Assembly (NCBI GenBank): GCA_002495185.1
Contig: DAEB01000005.1
Span: forward strand, 300-48,957
Origin: Thermoplasmata archaeon UBA184
Lineage (GTDB): Archaea > Thermoplasmatota > Thermoplasmata > Lutacidiplasmatales > UBA184
Direction of reading: 5' to 3'
DNA length: 48,658 nt
Below the pieces are notes generated by a model. The model was not told the origin of the DNA and did not search any database. It saw only the letters and a list, made by a program, of their open reading frames with translations. The translations under genes and the position numbers were made by a program. This document shows positions 25,313 through 34,432 of this stretch, one piece after another (the first letter of the stretch is position 1; every line of letters begins with the position of its first letter).

Positions 25313-25663
25313 CTATCCTGAGGCTCTCGGACTCTTCCGCCGAACCCGGGAGGCGGGAGTCGGGGTCGGGAAGAACCCCTCCCACTGCGCGACCATCGCC
25401 TCGCGTCGGTCCGCCCCGGCTTCGGAGCGGCCCCGCCGCCCGAACAGCGGGTCGTGCGTGTCCCGCACCTCGCGAAGGAACTCCTCGGGGTTCGCGCTCG
25501 CCTTCTCGAACCCGTAGAGGATCAGTTGACGGAGGAACGACGAACGTCCCCGCCATCCGATGCGCCGGCGCACGGCCGGGTTGAGGTGACGCTTCGCGAG
25601 CCTCCAGACCTCATTCGTCGTTCGGTAGTCCCGCGCCGAGAGGCCGATCATGACCTGAGGCAT
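25313..25663 (-). CDS. Small conserved-looking basic protein, unknown
   Basis: The 116-residue, Arg-rich protein contains RGRSSFLRQLILYGFEKA, which suggests a ribbon-helix-helix-like or short helical DNA-binding fold, then a charged tail. The start ATG 25663 is the first in frame. It precedes arcS by 39 nt on the same strand and is probably cotranscribed. No family is recognised; a role with arcS is only a positional guess. Confidence 0.5.
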   Translation of the reverse strand: MPQVMIGLSARDYRTTNEVWRLAKRHLNPAVRRRIGWRGRSSFLRQLILYGFEKASANPEEFLREVRDTHDPLFGRRGRSEAGADRREAMVAQWEGFFPTPTPASRVRRKSPRASG

Positions 25664-25732
25664 GTCGATCGAACCACCGCCACTCCCGCAGGGGTATTGA
25701 GCTAATTCCCAAGGGCAAACCCAACGAATTCG

Positions 25733-26623
25733 TTATCCAACCCATGCCGGACCGATGGGAACGAATACGGCGAACGCGACTCCGATGAGGTAGAGGACGC
25801 TCAACGCAAAGTGTCTCTGGAACGGAATTCGGGCGTTCGTGGGGTTCCGCGCTAGGTCCCGGTCGGTCAGCGCTACGAGGATGGCCATCAGAAGCAGGGC
25901 CACGAAGTAGGGCGTCGTGAGGTGGAGGGCGAGGCCGTAGACGGCGAACAGCACGAGCGCGACCGCGTGCAGCGCGGAAACAAGCCGGACCGAGGCGGTC
26001 ACTCCCCAACGCACCGGGACCGAGAACAATCCGAGCGCTCGGTCGCTGTCCACGTCCCCGAGGCTATGGATCGTTTCGAACGCCGTCCCCCAGGCCAGCA
26101 TCGCGAACACGGCCCAAAGCGCCACGAGCGGAAGCGTCCCGGTGACCGCGATGTAGACGGCGGCCGGCGTGACGGCCTGCACGAGCCCCAGGAATGCGGT
26201 CGTGAACGACGTGAACCGCTTGGTGTAGCTGTAGCCAAGGACGATCGCGAGGGCGACCGGGGCGAGCACGAAGGCGAGGGGGTTGAGGAGGTAGGCCGCG
26301 ACGACGAGGACCGCCGCGTTCGCCGCACAAAACCCGAGGGCAAAGCCCGACGAGTAGCGACCGGTCACGAGCGCGCGGTCCTTCGTTCGGGGGTTCTGGG
26401 CGTCCAGGCGCCGGTCCGCCCAGCGATTGAACGAATGCCCAGCGTTTCGCGCCGCGACGAACGCGACCAGGATCCAGAGCACCGTCCAGGGGTTCGGTCG
26501 CCCGTTCGAGGCGAGCAGGAGGAACGCGAGCGCGAAGGAGAGGTTGAGTCCCAGCGTTTGGATCTCGAGGAACCGGCCGAGCGCGCGGGCAGCGCCCTGT
26601 GGCGCCGGCGGGCTTTCCGTCAC
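25733..26623 (-). CDS. ubiA: UbiA-family polyprenyltransferase (quinone biosynthesis)
   Basis: The 296-residue protein has eight to nine membrane helices and the two Asp-rich motifs of UbiA enzymes: NRWADRRLDAQNPRTKDRAL and IHSLGDVDSDRALGLF, plus the YSYTKRFT cytoplasmic loop. It joins an isoprenoid diphosphate to an aromatic acid. The start is GTG 26623, which overlaps the stop of ubiD by 4 nt (GTGA); the longer frame upstream is antisense to ubiD. Together with ubiD it makes a prenylation-decarboxylation couple as in menaquinone (including the futalosine route) or ubiquinone synthesis; menaquinone is likelier in this group. Confidence 0.9.
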   Translation of the reverse strand: MTESPPAPQGAARALGRFLEIQTLGLNLSFALAFLLLASNGRPNPWTVLWILVAFVAARNAGHSFNRWADRRLDAQNPRTKDRALVTGRYSSGFALGFCAANAAVLVVAAYLLNPLAFVLAPVALAIVLGYSYTKRFTSFTTAFLGLVQAVTPAAVYIAVTGTLPLVALWAVFAMLAWGTAFETIHSLGDVDSDRALGLFSVPVRWGVTASVRLVSALHAVALVLFAVYGLALHLTTPYFVALLLMAILVALTDRDLARNPTNARIPFQRHFALSVLYLIGVAFAVFVPIGPAWVG

Positions 26624-28101
26624 GGCCTCGGACGGGAGAGCAACCGCGCGAGGACCGGGTCGTCCCGGACCGCCCGCTCCGCCGCGGCGGAAGCTGCGGG
26701 GTCGGAGCGAATCTCCTCGGGCCACGGGCGGGGGAACCCGTCCTCGGGGCGCTTCCGGGTGGCGTCGATGCCGACCTTTGCCCCGAGGTTCGGGACCGGG
26801 TTGGAGATCGATAGCTGGTCGACCGGGCCGTGCGAGAGCTCGAGGTCCCGTTCGGGATCCGCCTGCAGCCCCACTCGATAGAGCACCTCGGAGAGGTCGT
26901 GCACGTCCACGTCCTCGTCCACGACCACGAGGTACCGCACGAACATCATCTGCCCGAGCCCCCACAGGGCGTGCATCACCTTGCGCGGGTGGTCCGGGTA
27001 GGACTTGCGGATCGAGACGATCCCGACGTTGATGAACAGTCCTGCCACCGGTAGATTCATGTCGACGATCTCGGGGAGGACGAGTCGGACGACGGGGCGG
27101 AAGACCCGCTCGACCGCCTTCCCGAGAATCGCGTCCTCGGTCGGAGGCTTTCCCGTGACGGTCGTGAGGTAGACGGGATGGCTCCGGTGCGTGACCCGCG
27201 TCACGTGGAAGACCGGGAACGGTTCGGGAGCGGAGTAGTAGCCGGTGTGGTCGCCGAACGGTCCCTCGACGACGCGCTCTACCGGGTCGACGTACCCTTC
27301 GAGGACGATCTCCGCGTTCGCCGGGACGTCAAGGTCGACCGATTTCGCGGGAACGAGCTCGACGGGCTGGTCCCTCAGGAACCCGGCGAAGACGAAGTTG
27401 GAGATCCCTTCGGGCACCGGCGCGAGCCCGGAGAAGACGGTCGCGGGGTCCATCCCGATCGCCGCCGCGACCGGCATCTTCTCCCCGCGCGCGGCCCACT
27501 TCCGAAAGTTGTTCGCTCCGACCCGGTGGACCTGGAAGTGCATCCCGAGCGTGTCCCGACCGTACTGCTGGAGCCGGTAGATCCCGGTGTGCGACTCGCC
27601 CGTCTCGGGGTCCTTCGTAACGACGACGGGGAACGTGACCGTCCGCCCCGCGTCCTTCGGCCAGCACTTGAGGATCGGAAGGCGGTCGAGGTCGACCGTC
27701 GTCTCCTCGACCTCTTGGCAGGGAGCCGAGCGGACCCTCTTCGGCGCGAGAGAGCGGAGGGTCGACAAGGTCTCGATCGTCCCTGAGAGGTCTCGCACGG
27801 CACCAAGGATGCCGGCGGGAGGGCGGAGGTGGACGAGACGCTCGACCTTCTCCGCGACCTTCTCCACCGACTCCTCTCCGAGGGCGAGCGCGATCCGTCG
27901 GAACGAGCCGAGGAGGTTCGTGACGACCGGCAGGGAGGAGCCGGTGACGTTCTCAAAGAGGAGCGCGGGGCCATCGGCTCGCAGCACTCGCTGGGTGACC
28001 TCGGTGACCTCGAGGTCCCTCGAGACCGCTGTCTTCACGCGGACGAGGTCGCCCCTCGACTCCAAGGCCGAGAGGAACTCCCCGAGCGAGCCGAACGACA
28101 C
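26620..28101 (-). CDS. ubiD: UbiD-family decarboxylase (prenylated-FMN dependent)
   Basis: The 493-residue enzyme matches full-length UbiD. Typical segments include RLQQYGRDTLGMHFQVHRVG (cofactor region), VEGPFGDHTGYYSAPEPFPV (active-site Glu and Asp) and NVGIVSIRKSYPDHPRKVMH. It decarboxylates a prenylated aromatic acid after UbiA. The longest frame begins at TTG 28149, but the TATA box GTTTAATAATT at about 28122-28133 lies inside it. GTG 28101, about 26 nt downstream of the box, is therefore the probable start, with no leader. No UbiX flavin prenyltransferase gene is visible in the window. Confidence 0.88.
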   Translation of the reverse strand: MSFGSLGEFLSALESRGDLVRVKTAVSRDLEVTEVTQRVLRADGPALLFENVTGSSLPVVTNLLGSFRRIALALGEESVEKVAEKVERLVHLRPPAGILGAVRDLSGTIETLSTLRSLAPKRVRSAPCQEVEETTVDLDRLPILKCWPKDAGRTVTFPVVVTKDPETGESHTGIYRLQQYGRDTLGMHFQVHRVGANNFRKWAARGEKMPVAAAIGMDPATVFSGLAPVPEGISNFVFAGFLRDQPVELVPAKSVDLDVPANAEIVLEGYVDPVERVVEGPFGDHTGYYSAPEPFPVFHVTRVTHRSHPVYLTTVTGKPPTEDAILGKAVERVFRPVVRLVLPEIVDMNLPVAGLFINVGIVSIRKSYPDHPRKVMHALWGLGQMMFVRYLVVVDEDVDVHDLSEVLYRVGLQADPERDLELSHGPVDQLSISNPVPNLGAKVGIDATRKRPEDGFPRPWPEEIRSDPAASAAAERAVRDDPVLARLLSRPRP

Positions 28102-28119
28102 GGTCGCCGGCGAGCCGCC

Positions 28120-28160
28120 CGAATTATTAAACGGAGGGGTCGGGGTCAAGGTTCATATCG
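28120..28160. promoter_or_regulatory. Divergent promoter pair for ubiD and the Bat-like regulator
   Basis: On the minus strand TTTAATAATTC (about 28121-28132) lies some 26 nt upstream of the ubiD GTG at 28101. On the plus strand TTCATATCGG (about 28152-28160) lies about 26 nt upstream of the ATG at 28182. Both spacings fit leaderless transcripts from closely packed divergent promoters. Confidence 0.6.
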
Positions 28161-28181
28161 GAACCTCGGGTTGACCCGACG

Positions 28182-28916
28182 ATGCAGACCGTCAGCCTCG
28201 AGGTCCGGACAGCGGACCTCGCCCTCCTCGGCCTCGTGCCGGAGGGGTTGTTCGACAAGTACGAGGAGGTCGAGCTCCTCGAGACGCTCCGTCTCGAAGA
28301 GGGGTGGCGTCTCCAGCTCCTGCGGGTCCGCCGGAAGGGTCCCCTCAAGACCGCCTCCGAGCTCGAACGCGAGTCCCGACGGATCCGTTCCCTCTACGGT
28401 CTCGAGACCTTCGAGCTCGTTGAGCGGCGGCCCCGGACCCACGACTACATCCTCCTGGTGCGGCAGCGGAACCCCGAGCGGCTTCGCCGTCTCCTCACGC
28501 TCGCCGGAGGGGAGATCTCCCCCACCGCACCGTTCCGAATCAACTCCGAGAAGGTGATCGCCACCTTCCATGGCCAGGAGCGCGCCCTTCGTCGGGTTCT
28601 GAAACGTCTCGACCGCGAAGGGTTCCCGTACCGCGTCGTCCGAGCCTCGGGGCGCCCGTACGTCCCCGACGAGGGAGCGACGCCCCTCACTCCGCTACAG
28701 TCCCGACTGCTCGCGCGAGCCTGGGTGATGGGATACTATGCGGTCCCCCGGAGGATCACGCTCACCCGCCTCGCCCAGCAGACCGGACGCAGCGCTCCGG
28801 CACTCGGAAAGGTGCTCCGCCGCGCCGAAGGGCGGATCGTCGCCCGGTGGCTGGTGACCGAGGGAACGGTGTCGGAGAGCGAGGTCTCGGACCTGAGCGT
28901 CCCGCGCGAACCCTAA
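28182..28916 (+). CDS. Bat-type HTH transcriptional regulator
   Basis: The 244-residue protein ends in an HTH_10/bacterio-opsin activator-type DNA-binding domain (residues about 172-225: TPLQSRLLARAWVMGYYAVP, then LAQQTGRSAPALGKVLRRAE). The N-terminal 150 residues are an alpha/beta region typical of these regulators' sensor part, with no ligand motif recognised. It diverges from ubiD-ubiA, sharing an 80-nt promoter region, so control of quinone synthesis is a reasonable guess. The dut gene follows 24 nt downstream. Confidence 0.8.
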   Translation: MQTVSLEVRTADLALLGLVPEGLFDKYEEVELLETLRLEEGWRLQLLRVRRKGPLKTASELERESRRIRSLYGLETFELVERRPRTHDYILLVRQRNPERLRRLLTLAGGEISPTAPFRINSEKVIATFHGQERALRRVLKRLDREGFPYRVVRASGRPYVPDEGATPLTPLQSRLLARAWVMGYYAVPRRITLTRLAQQTGRSAPALGKVLRRAEGRIVARWLVTEGTVSESEVSDLSVPREP

Positions 28917-28940
28917 AGAGAGCCCGCACCTCCCGCCCGC

Positions 28941-29384
28941 GTGCCTCGCCGTTCTCGTACGATCCGGGTCGAGCGCGTTCCCGGTGCCTCCGCGGTCCCG
29001 GTCCCGGTACGTGCCACCCGAGGTTCGGCGTGCTTCGACCTCGCGAGCGCCGAGGCGGTCACGCTCGAGCGTGGCCGCGTGACCCTCGTCCGGACCGGCT
29101 TCAAGATGCGCTGTCCACGAGGAACCTTCCTCGAGGTGCGGCCCCGGAGCGGCCTCAGCAGCCGGGGCGTCCTGATGGTCAATGCTCCCGGGACGATCGA
29201 CTCCGACTACTCCGGGGAGGTCCGGGTTCCCCTCACCTATCTCTTCGACGGGCCGTACCGGATCGAGGTCGGAGACCGGATCGCCCAGGTCCGCCTCGTC
29301 TCGGACGAAAGCGCGACGTTCCGTCCCGGACGAGTGGAGACCGTGCGCTCTCGCGCCGGTGGGTTCGGGAGCACGGGCCGCTAG
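28941..29384 (+). CDS. dut: dUTP diphosphatase / dCTP deaminase-like trimeric dUTPase
   Basis: The 147-residue product has all five dUTPase motifs in order: I GSACFDLASAE, II RPRSGLSSRG, III NAPGTIDSDYSGEVRV, IV GDRIAQVRLV and V RAGGFGSTGR. It hydrolyses dUTP to dUMP, preventing uracil in DNA. Start GTG 28941, 24 nt after the Bat-like gene. The stop overlaps by 4 nt the end of the convergent helicase gene. Confidence 0.9.
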   Translation: MPRRSRTIRVERVPGASAVPVPVRATRGSACFDLASAEAVTLERGRVTLVRTGFKMRCPRGTFLEVRPRSGLSSRGVLMVNAPGTIDSDYSGEVRVPLTYLFDGPYRIEVGDRIAQVRLVSDESATFRPGRVETVRSRAGGFGSTGR

Positions 29385-30985
29385 CGGAACTCCGAGAGCA
29401 GGCGCTGCACGCTCTTCGGCCCGGGCGGGGTGGGAACGATCCCCTTCTCGACCTCGTCCTGGACCTCGACCAGCATCTCGTGCATCCGCCGCTCGCGAGC
29501 GAACGCCGCGCGGGCGAGCCCGACATCCCGGGTCCCCTCGGCCACGAGGACGATCGCGCGGCCGGTCCTCGCTCGGCCCGTGCGTCCCCGCCGCTGGATG
29601 GTCCGGATGACGTCCGGGACCGGTTCATAGAAGACGACCAGGTCGGTCGCGGGGATGTCGAGACCCTCCTCGGCCACCGAGGTGGCGACGAGGCAGTTCC
29701 TCTCGCCCGTGCGGAACCGGTCGAGGAGCGCGGTCTGCTCGCGCTGGGAGAGCCCCACGTCCTTTCCGTGCGTCGCCTGACCCACGAACCTCGCCGGTCG
29801 GACCGTGGGGTCGTGGAGCCGTTCGATCTCCTCCACGATCCGGTCGACCGTGTCCCGGTACTGAGCGAAGACGATCACGCGGGCCGCCGGGTTCCGATGC
29901 AGCTCGTCCCGGACGATCTCGACCGTCTTCGCGAGCTTCGGATGCTCCACGGTCAGGGTGGAGAGCCGGCGGACGACCTCCTCGACATCGGGGTCTCCCA
30001 GGAAGGCTCGGAGCGAGGGCGTCCATCGTCGGCCGGCCGCCGGACGTTGACGGGCGAGGTACTCCCGCAAGGAGTCGACCCCCTGGGTCTCGATGAGCTC
30101 GAGTGCATGGAGGCCTTTCATCGCCGCCGCCTGCGCCGTCCTTGCCTTCCAGACGAGCCCTGAGGTGGTTCCCGTCTGCCGACGTTCGGCTTCGATCTGG
30201 CGACCGAGGCGGGAGCCGAGCTCGAGGAGCACCCGGCGGTTCGCTTCGCCGGCCGGAAGAAGGTCCATCTTGCGGAGGACCTCGACCTGGCGCTGGACCG
30301 CCGCGCGGAGGAGGATGGCGAGATGACGGACCTCGGGAGGGACAGGGATTTGGATCGTGTCCACTCCGATCCCGTGGAAGTAGGGGGCGACGTCGGGGCT
30401 GGACTCGGTGCGGTACTCGAACCGTTCGATCCCGAGGTTGGCCCAGACCTCGCGGATGCGCCGACGGCTCCCGCCGGGGGAGGCCGTCATCGCGAGCACG
30501 CGGGCGCGCGGCCCATCCCGGTTCGCCTTCGCGATGGCAACGTACGGATAGTCGCCGACCGCCCGGTGCGCCTCGTCGAAGATGATGAGCGAGAAGGTGG
30601 AGAGCGGAAACTCCCCGTGCTCGAGGTCGTTCGCCACGACCTGCGGCGTCGCGCAGACGACCTGCGGGGGTCGGAGGAGCTCCGCCCGTCGCTCGGGGGC
30701 GATCGCTCCGGTGAGCGTGAGCGGCTCCGGGGCGAAGAGCGTCTGCGCGACGCTCCTCGCGTGCTGGATGACAAGCGGTCGGGTCGGGGCCAGGAACAGG
30801 ACCGACTCGGTGGGAGCCCGACGCAGGTACTCGGCGATCACGCGGAGGGCGATCGCCGTCTTCCCGAGCCCGGTGGGAAGCACGACGAGCGTGTTGTGCT
30901 CGGTCGCGGCCTCGCTGATATGCTTTTGATAGAGTCGGTCCTCGAGGAGCCCGGGGCGTACCCGAGGGTGCTCCACGGTCTCCAT
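29381..30985 (-). CDS. hef: Hef/FANCM-type SF2 helicase, nuclease domain absent
   Basis: The 534-residue SF2 helicase has Walker A VLPTGLGKTAIA, DEAH box IIFDEAHRAVGDY, motif III MTASPGG and motif VI QRRGRTGRAR, with the helical Hef insertion between the RecA lobes (about residues 230-330). Euryarchaeal Hef often carries an XPF nuclease at the C-terminus; here the frame ends just after the helicase. It processes stalled forks and branched DNA. ATG 30985 is preferred, about 14 nt after the expected start of a transcript from CGTATTAAAGCC (about 31020-31031, minus strand); upstream frame is low-complexity. Confidence 0.88.
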   Translation of the reverse strand: METVEHPRVRPGLLEDRLYQKHISEAATEHNTLVVLPTGLGKTAIALRVIAEYLRRAPTESVLFLAPTRPLVIQHARSVAQTLFAPEPLTLTGAIAPERRAELLRPPQVVCATPQVVANDLEHGEFPLSTFSLIIFDEAHRAVGDYPYVAIAKANRDGPRARVLAMTASPGGSRRRIREVWANLGIERFEYRTESSPDVAPYFHGIGVDTIQIPVPPEVRHLAILLRAAVQRQVEVLRKMDLLPAGEANRRVLLELGSRLGRQIEAERRQTGTTSGLVWKARTAQAAAMKGLHALELIETQGVDSLREYLARQRPAAGRRWTPSLRAFLGDPDVEEVVRRLSTLTVEHPKLAKTVEIVRDELHRNPAARVIVFAQYRDTVDRIVEEIERLHDPTVRPARFVGQATHGKDVGLSQREQTALLDRFRTGERNCLVATSVAEEGLDIPATDLVVFYEPVPDVIRTIQRRGRTGRARTGRAIVLVAEGTRDVGLARAAFARERRMHEMLVEVQDEVEKGIVPTPPGPKSVQRLLSEFR

Positions 30986-31047
30986 CGCGGCGGCGCTCCG
31001 CCCGTGCACGGGCCACGGCTTTAATACGGGTCGGCTACCGCCGGGCG

Positions 31048-32190
31048 ATGGTACCGTTCTGGCTCGACCTCGTGCTCCTGACCGCCTCGGTGGTGGTCCT
31101 TCTCTACCAGGGGTTCGCGCTCGTGCTCGCCCTCGAGATGCCCCGTCTCGCGCCGGCGCCACCGAACCCCGCCGCGGCGAGCCTTCCGAAGGTGAGCGTG
31201 GTGATCGCCGCGCGGAACGAGGAGCTCGACCTTCCCGACACGCTCGACTGCCTTTTCGCCCAGGACTATCCGAACCTCGAGGTCATCGTGGTGGAGGACC
31301 ACTCGACGGACCGTACCGCCGCCGTGACGGACGCTCGGGCGCCGCGCGTCCGCCGGATCACCCCGCCTCCCCTTCCCCCCGGCTGGACCGGAAAGAACTG
31401 GGCGTGCTGGGTCGGGGCCCGCGAGACGAGCGGCGAATGGATCCTCTTCGAGGACGCGGACGTCCACACGCATCCGTCGGCCGTTCGGACCGCGGTCGAG
31501 TGGGCGCTGCGCGAACACGCGGACCTCGCGACCCTCGCGATCAAGATCGAGATGCAGAGCTTCTGGGAGCGCGTCGTCCTGCCGTTCTACGTCCAGGTCG
31601 TCCTCACCTACTTCCGGACCCCGCACGTCAACCGGCCCAACTCGAAGACGGCGATGGCGAACGGCCAGTTCTGGTTGACCCCACGAACCGTCTACTATGC
31701 GATGGACGGTCACGAGGCCGTCCGTTCGGTCGTCCTCGAGGACGTCGCGATCGCGCGGCGGTACCGGGCGGCCGGCAAAACGCTTCGGGTCGCGTGGACG
31801 CCCGAACTCGCCCAGACCCGGATGTACCGGAACCGCAAGGAGATGTTCGAGGGGCTCCTCAAGAACGTGCACGGGACCGAGTTCTCCTCCGCCCGCCTCA
31901 TCGGCTCGCTGGCGGGACTGATCGGTCTCTTCCTCCTCCCGCTCGGCCTCCTCCCGTTCGGGCTTGCGATGGGGGACCCGGTCCTCATCGGAATGGGCGC
32001 CTTCCTCTACTTGGCGCTGTTCGCGAAGCACGCCGTCTTCGCCCGGGCCCTCGGGGTCCCGTGGCCCTACGGCCTCCTCTTCCCGGTCGCCGTCGGATAC
32101 TACGTGGTGCTGGTCGTGACCTCCCTCGCTCGCGGGCTCCGTCACCAGGGCGTCGCGTGGAAGGGCCGCTCCTACCCGATGGGTCCCTAA
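31048..32190 (+). CDS. GT2-family membrane glycosyltransferase
   Basis: The 380-residue enzyme starts with a membrane helix (residues 5-28), then a GT-A domain with KVSVVIAARNEELDLPDTLD, the donor motif EDADVHTHP and the late VVLEDVAIARRYRAAGK. Three membrane helices close the protein (about 292-312, 318-338 and 348-368). It resembles CrtQ/HpnB-type glycosyltransferases that modify lipids or carotenoids. Divergent from the helicase gene; an aldehyde dehydrogenase gene follows 50 nt downstream. Acceptor unknown. Confidence 0.85.
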   Translation: MVPFWLDLVLLTASVVVLLYQGFALVLALEMPRLAPAPPNPAAASLPKVSVVIAARNEELDLPDTLDCLFAQDYPNLEVIVVEDHSTDRTAAVTDARAPRVRRITPPPLPPGWTGKNWACWVGARETSGEWILFEDADVHTHPSAVRTAVEWALREHADLATLAIKIEMQSFWERVVLPFYVQVVLTYFRTPHVNRPNSKTAMANGQFWLTPRTVYYAMDGHEAVRSVVLEDVAIARRYRAAGKTLRVAWTPELAQTRMYRNRKEMFEGLLKNVHGTEFSSARLIGSLAGLIGLFLLPLGLLPFGLAMGDPVLIGMGAFLYLALFAKHAVFARALGVPWPYGLLFPVAVGYYVVLVVTSLARGLRHQGVAWKGRSYPMGP

Positions 32191-32240
32191 CGAAAGGAAC
32201 CGATAAGTGGTCGACCGGCCGTGGGCACGGACTACCAACG

Positions 32241-33728
32241 ATGGCGACGCTCAGCGAGGCACGATTCGGACTCATCGTTGGGGGCCGGGAAGAACCGGGG
32301 ACGAATGGGGATTACCGGCCGGTCCTCGACCCGGCGACGAACGAGCCGGTCGCGCAGGCCGCGGTCGCCTCGCCCGACGATGCTCGACGCGCGATGGAGG
32401 TCGCCGAGAGGGCGTTCCGAGAATCTCCGTGGGCCTCCGATGAGGGGGCGCGACGGTCGAAGGCGCTCGGGAAGCTCGCCTCGCTGCTCGACTCACGGAC
32501 CGACGAGTTCGCCCGTCTCGAGACGCTGAACGTCGGAAAGCCGCTCCGGGAATCCCGGATCGACATCGCGTACGTCGTTCGCACCCTCGAGTACTTCGCC
32601 GGGATGGCGGACAAGCTCGAAGGCGAGACGATTCCGGTTCCGGGCGCCCGCATTGACTACACGATCCGGGAACCTCTCGGAGTGACGGTGCATATCGCTC
32701 CCTGGAATTACCCGCTATTGCTCGCCGTCCGGTCGGTCGCCCCGGCGCTCGCCGCGGGGAACTCGGTCGTCCTCAAGCCGGCGAGCCTCACGCCGCTCTC
32801 CGCGGTCGCCTTCGGTCGTCTCGCCCCAGAGGCCGGGGTTCCGGACGGGATCCTCAACGTCGTTCCCGGGAACGGCGCCGACGTCGGCATGGCGCTGGTC
32901 GACGACCCCCGGTGCGCCTCCGTCACGTTCACCGGCAGCGGCGAGGTCGGTCCGACGATCGCGGAGCACGCCGCCCGCCGATTCGTCCCGCTCACGCTCG
33001 AGCTCGGAGGGAAGGGACCAGTGCTCGTCTTTCCGGACGCGGACCTCGAACGAGCGGCGAAAGGGGTCGGCTACGGGATCTTCCAGAACGCGGGCCAGAT
33101 GTGCTGGGCGGCCTCCCGTCTCCTCGTCCATGAGAGCATCGCCGGTCCGTTCGTCGAGAAGGTCCGCTCGATCGCCGAGGGCCTAAAGCTGGGACCCGGG
33201 ACCCAGGACGGGGTCGAGATGGGGCCGCTCGTCTCCCGCGACCAGGCCGAGCGGGTCCTCGACTACGTACGGGACGCGCGCGAGAGCGGCGGCCGCGTCC
33301 TCGCCGGAGGTTCGAAAGTCGAAACCCCGCCTCTCTCCGCGGGGAACTTTGTCCGCCCGACCGTGCTTTCGGACGTCCCCGCGAGTTCCCGGGCCGTACG
33401 GGAGGAGATCTTCGGTCCGGTTCTCGTCGTCCGCACCTTCCGGGACACGGAGGACGCGATCCGGGCCGCGAACGATACCCCCTACGGGCTTCTCTCCGCG
33501 GTCTGGACGCGGGACCTTGCGACCGCTCACTCCGTGGCGCGCCGACTCGAAACGGGGATGGTGGTCGTCAACGAATCCCCAACGACCTACCCGCAGACCC
33601 CGTTCGGAGGGGTCAAGTCGAGCGGCGTCGGCTTCGAGCAGGGGATGCGGGCGGTCGAGACGTTCACCCGCCGCAAGAACATCCTCCTCAACGTCGGCGC
33701 TCCCCGGAAGAAGGCGGGTCCCTCCTAG
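32241..33728 (+). CDS. NAD(P)-dependent aldehyde dehydrogenase
   Basis: The 495-residue ALDH has the general base Glu in LTLELGGKGPV, catalytic C288 in NAGQMCWAASR, the proton-path Asn in IAPWNYPLLLAV and C-terminal FGGVKSSGVGFEQG. Length and motifs match the betaine-aldehyde/general ALDH class. It oxidises an aldehyde to an acid. The ATG at 32241 starts a typical ALDH N-terminus; the far longer frame upstream is out of phase with the glycosyltransferase and ignored. Substrate not predictable. Confidence 0.92.
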   Translation: MATLSEARFGLIVGGREEPGTNGDYRPVLDPATNEPVAQAAVASPDDARRAMEVAERAFRESPWASDEGARRSKALGKLASLLDSRTDEFARLETLNVGKPLRESRIDIAYVVRTLEYFAGMADKLEGETIPVPGARIDYTIREPLGVTVHIAPWNYPLLLAVRSVAPALAAGNSVVLKPASLTPLSAVAFGRLAPEAGVPDGILNVVPGNGADVGMALVDDPRCASVTFTGSGEVGPTIAEHAARRFVPLTLELGGKGPVLVFPDADLERAAKGVGYGIFQNAGQMCWAASRLLVHESIAGPFVEKVRSIAEGLKLGPGTQDGVEMGPLVSRDQAERVLDYVRDARESGGRVLAGGSKVETPPLSAGNFVRPTVLSDVPASSRAVREEIFGPVLVVRTFRDTEDAIRAANDTPYGLLSAVWTRDLATAHSVARRLETGMVVVNESPTTYPQTPFGGVKSSGVGFEQGMRAVETFTRRKNILLNVGAPRKKAGPS

Positions 33729-33781
33729 GTTCGTACGAAACCCCAAAAGAGCGTCCCGAGGCTCGCCCCGGGCGATTCGGC

Positions 33782-34423
33782 ATGGCAACGACCCCCCCTC
33801 CTTCGGTTCCGTCTCCCGACGCGGAGTGGGAGACCTGCCGCTTCTGCGGGGTTGCCGTGCCCCCCGGGGCCTCGAAGTGCGGGATCTGCGGCGCGGAGAA
33901 CCCGCTCACTTCCTCCCAGGTCGAGCGGGCTCCCCCCAAGGTCCGGCGGTGGATCCGGCTCACGCGAGCGTTCCGGGTGCTCGTGGTCGTGACGGTGATC
34001 CTGGGTCTCGCCTACGCGATCGGCTCCGCGGTCCTTTCCGGCCCGCCCACTCTAGCTAGCGACCCCCTCACGACCTCCGGGACGTATCAGATCGGACCGG
34101 GGAACCACACGGTGATCTCGGGCGAGATTACCGCGGGAGACTACGTGACCGGCAACTTCACCGCCGTGGCCCCCGTCGGGGTCAATATCGCGGTCGCCGT
34201 TTACAACTCGAGCGAGTGGGGGGCGTTCCTCGTCGGGGGCGCTCCGGCGCCGCTCTACACGGTGAGTCCGACGTACCAGGCGAGCCTCGTCTACTCGCCG
34301 GTCGTGACCGACACCTACTACTTCGTCTTCTCGAACCCGTACCCGAGCGCGACCCACCTCACGGTGGGCGTCTACATCACGACCCTCTACAACGCGAACG
34401 TCGCCAACGACGGTTTCGCGTAG
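33782..34423 (+). CDS. Zinc-ribbon membrane-anchored protein with extracellular beta domain
   Basis: The 213-residue protein has a cytosolic zinc ribbon (CRFCGVAVP, CGICGAENP; residues 19-38), a basic stretch, a membrane helix (residues 64-86) and an extracellular beta-rich domain with several N-x-S/T sequons. It resembles pre-peptidase-C-like folds (ISGEITAGDYVTGNFT). The family is frequent in Thermoplasmata but I cannot name a function. It stands between the aldehyde dehydrogenase and convergent kptA. Confidence 0.7.
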   Translation: MATTPPPSVPSPDAEWETCRFCGVAVPPGASKCGICGAENPLTSSQVERAPPKVRRWIRLTRAFRVLVVVTVILGLAYAIGSAVLSGPPTLASDPLTTSGTYQIGPGNHTVISGEITAGDYVTGNFTAVAPVGVNIAVAVYNSSEWGAFLVGGAPAPLYTVSPTYQASLVYSPVVTDTYYFVFSNPYPSATHLTVGVYITTLYNANVANDGFA

Positions 34424-34432
34424 GGTCGGCGC

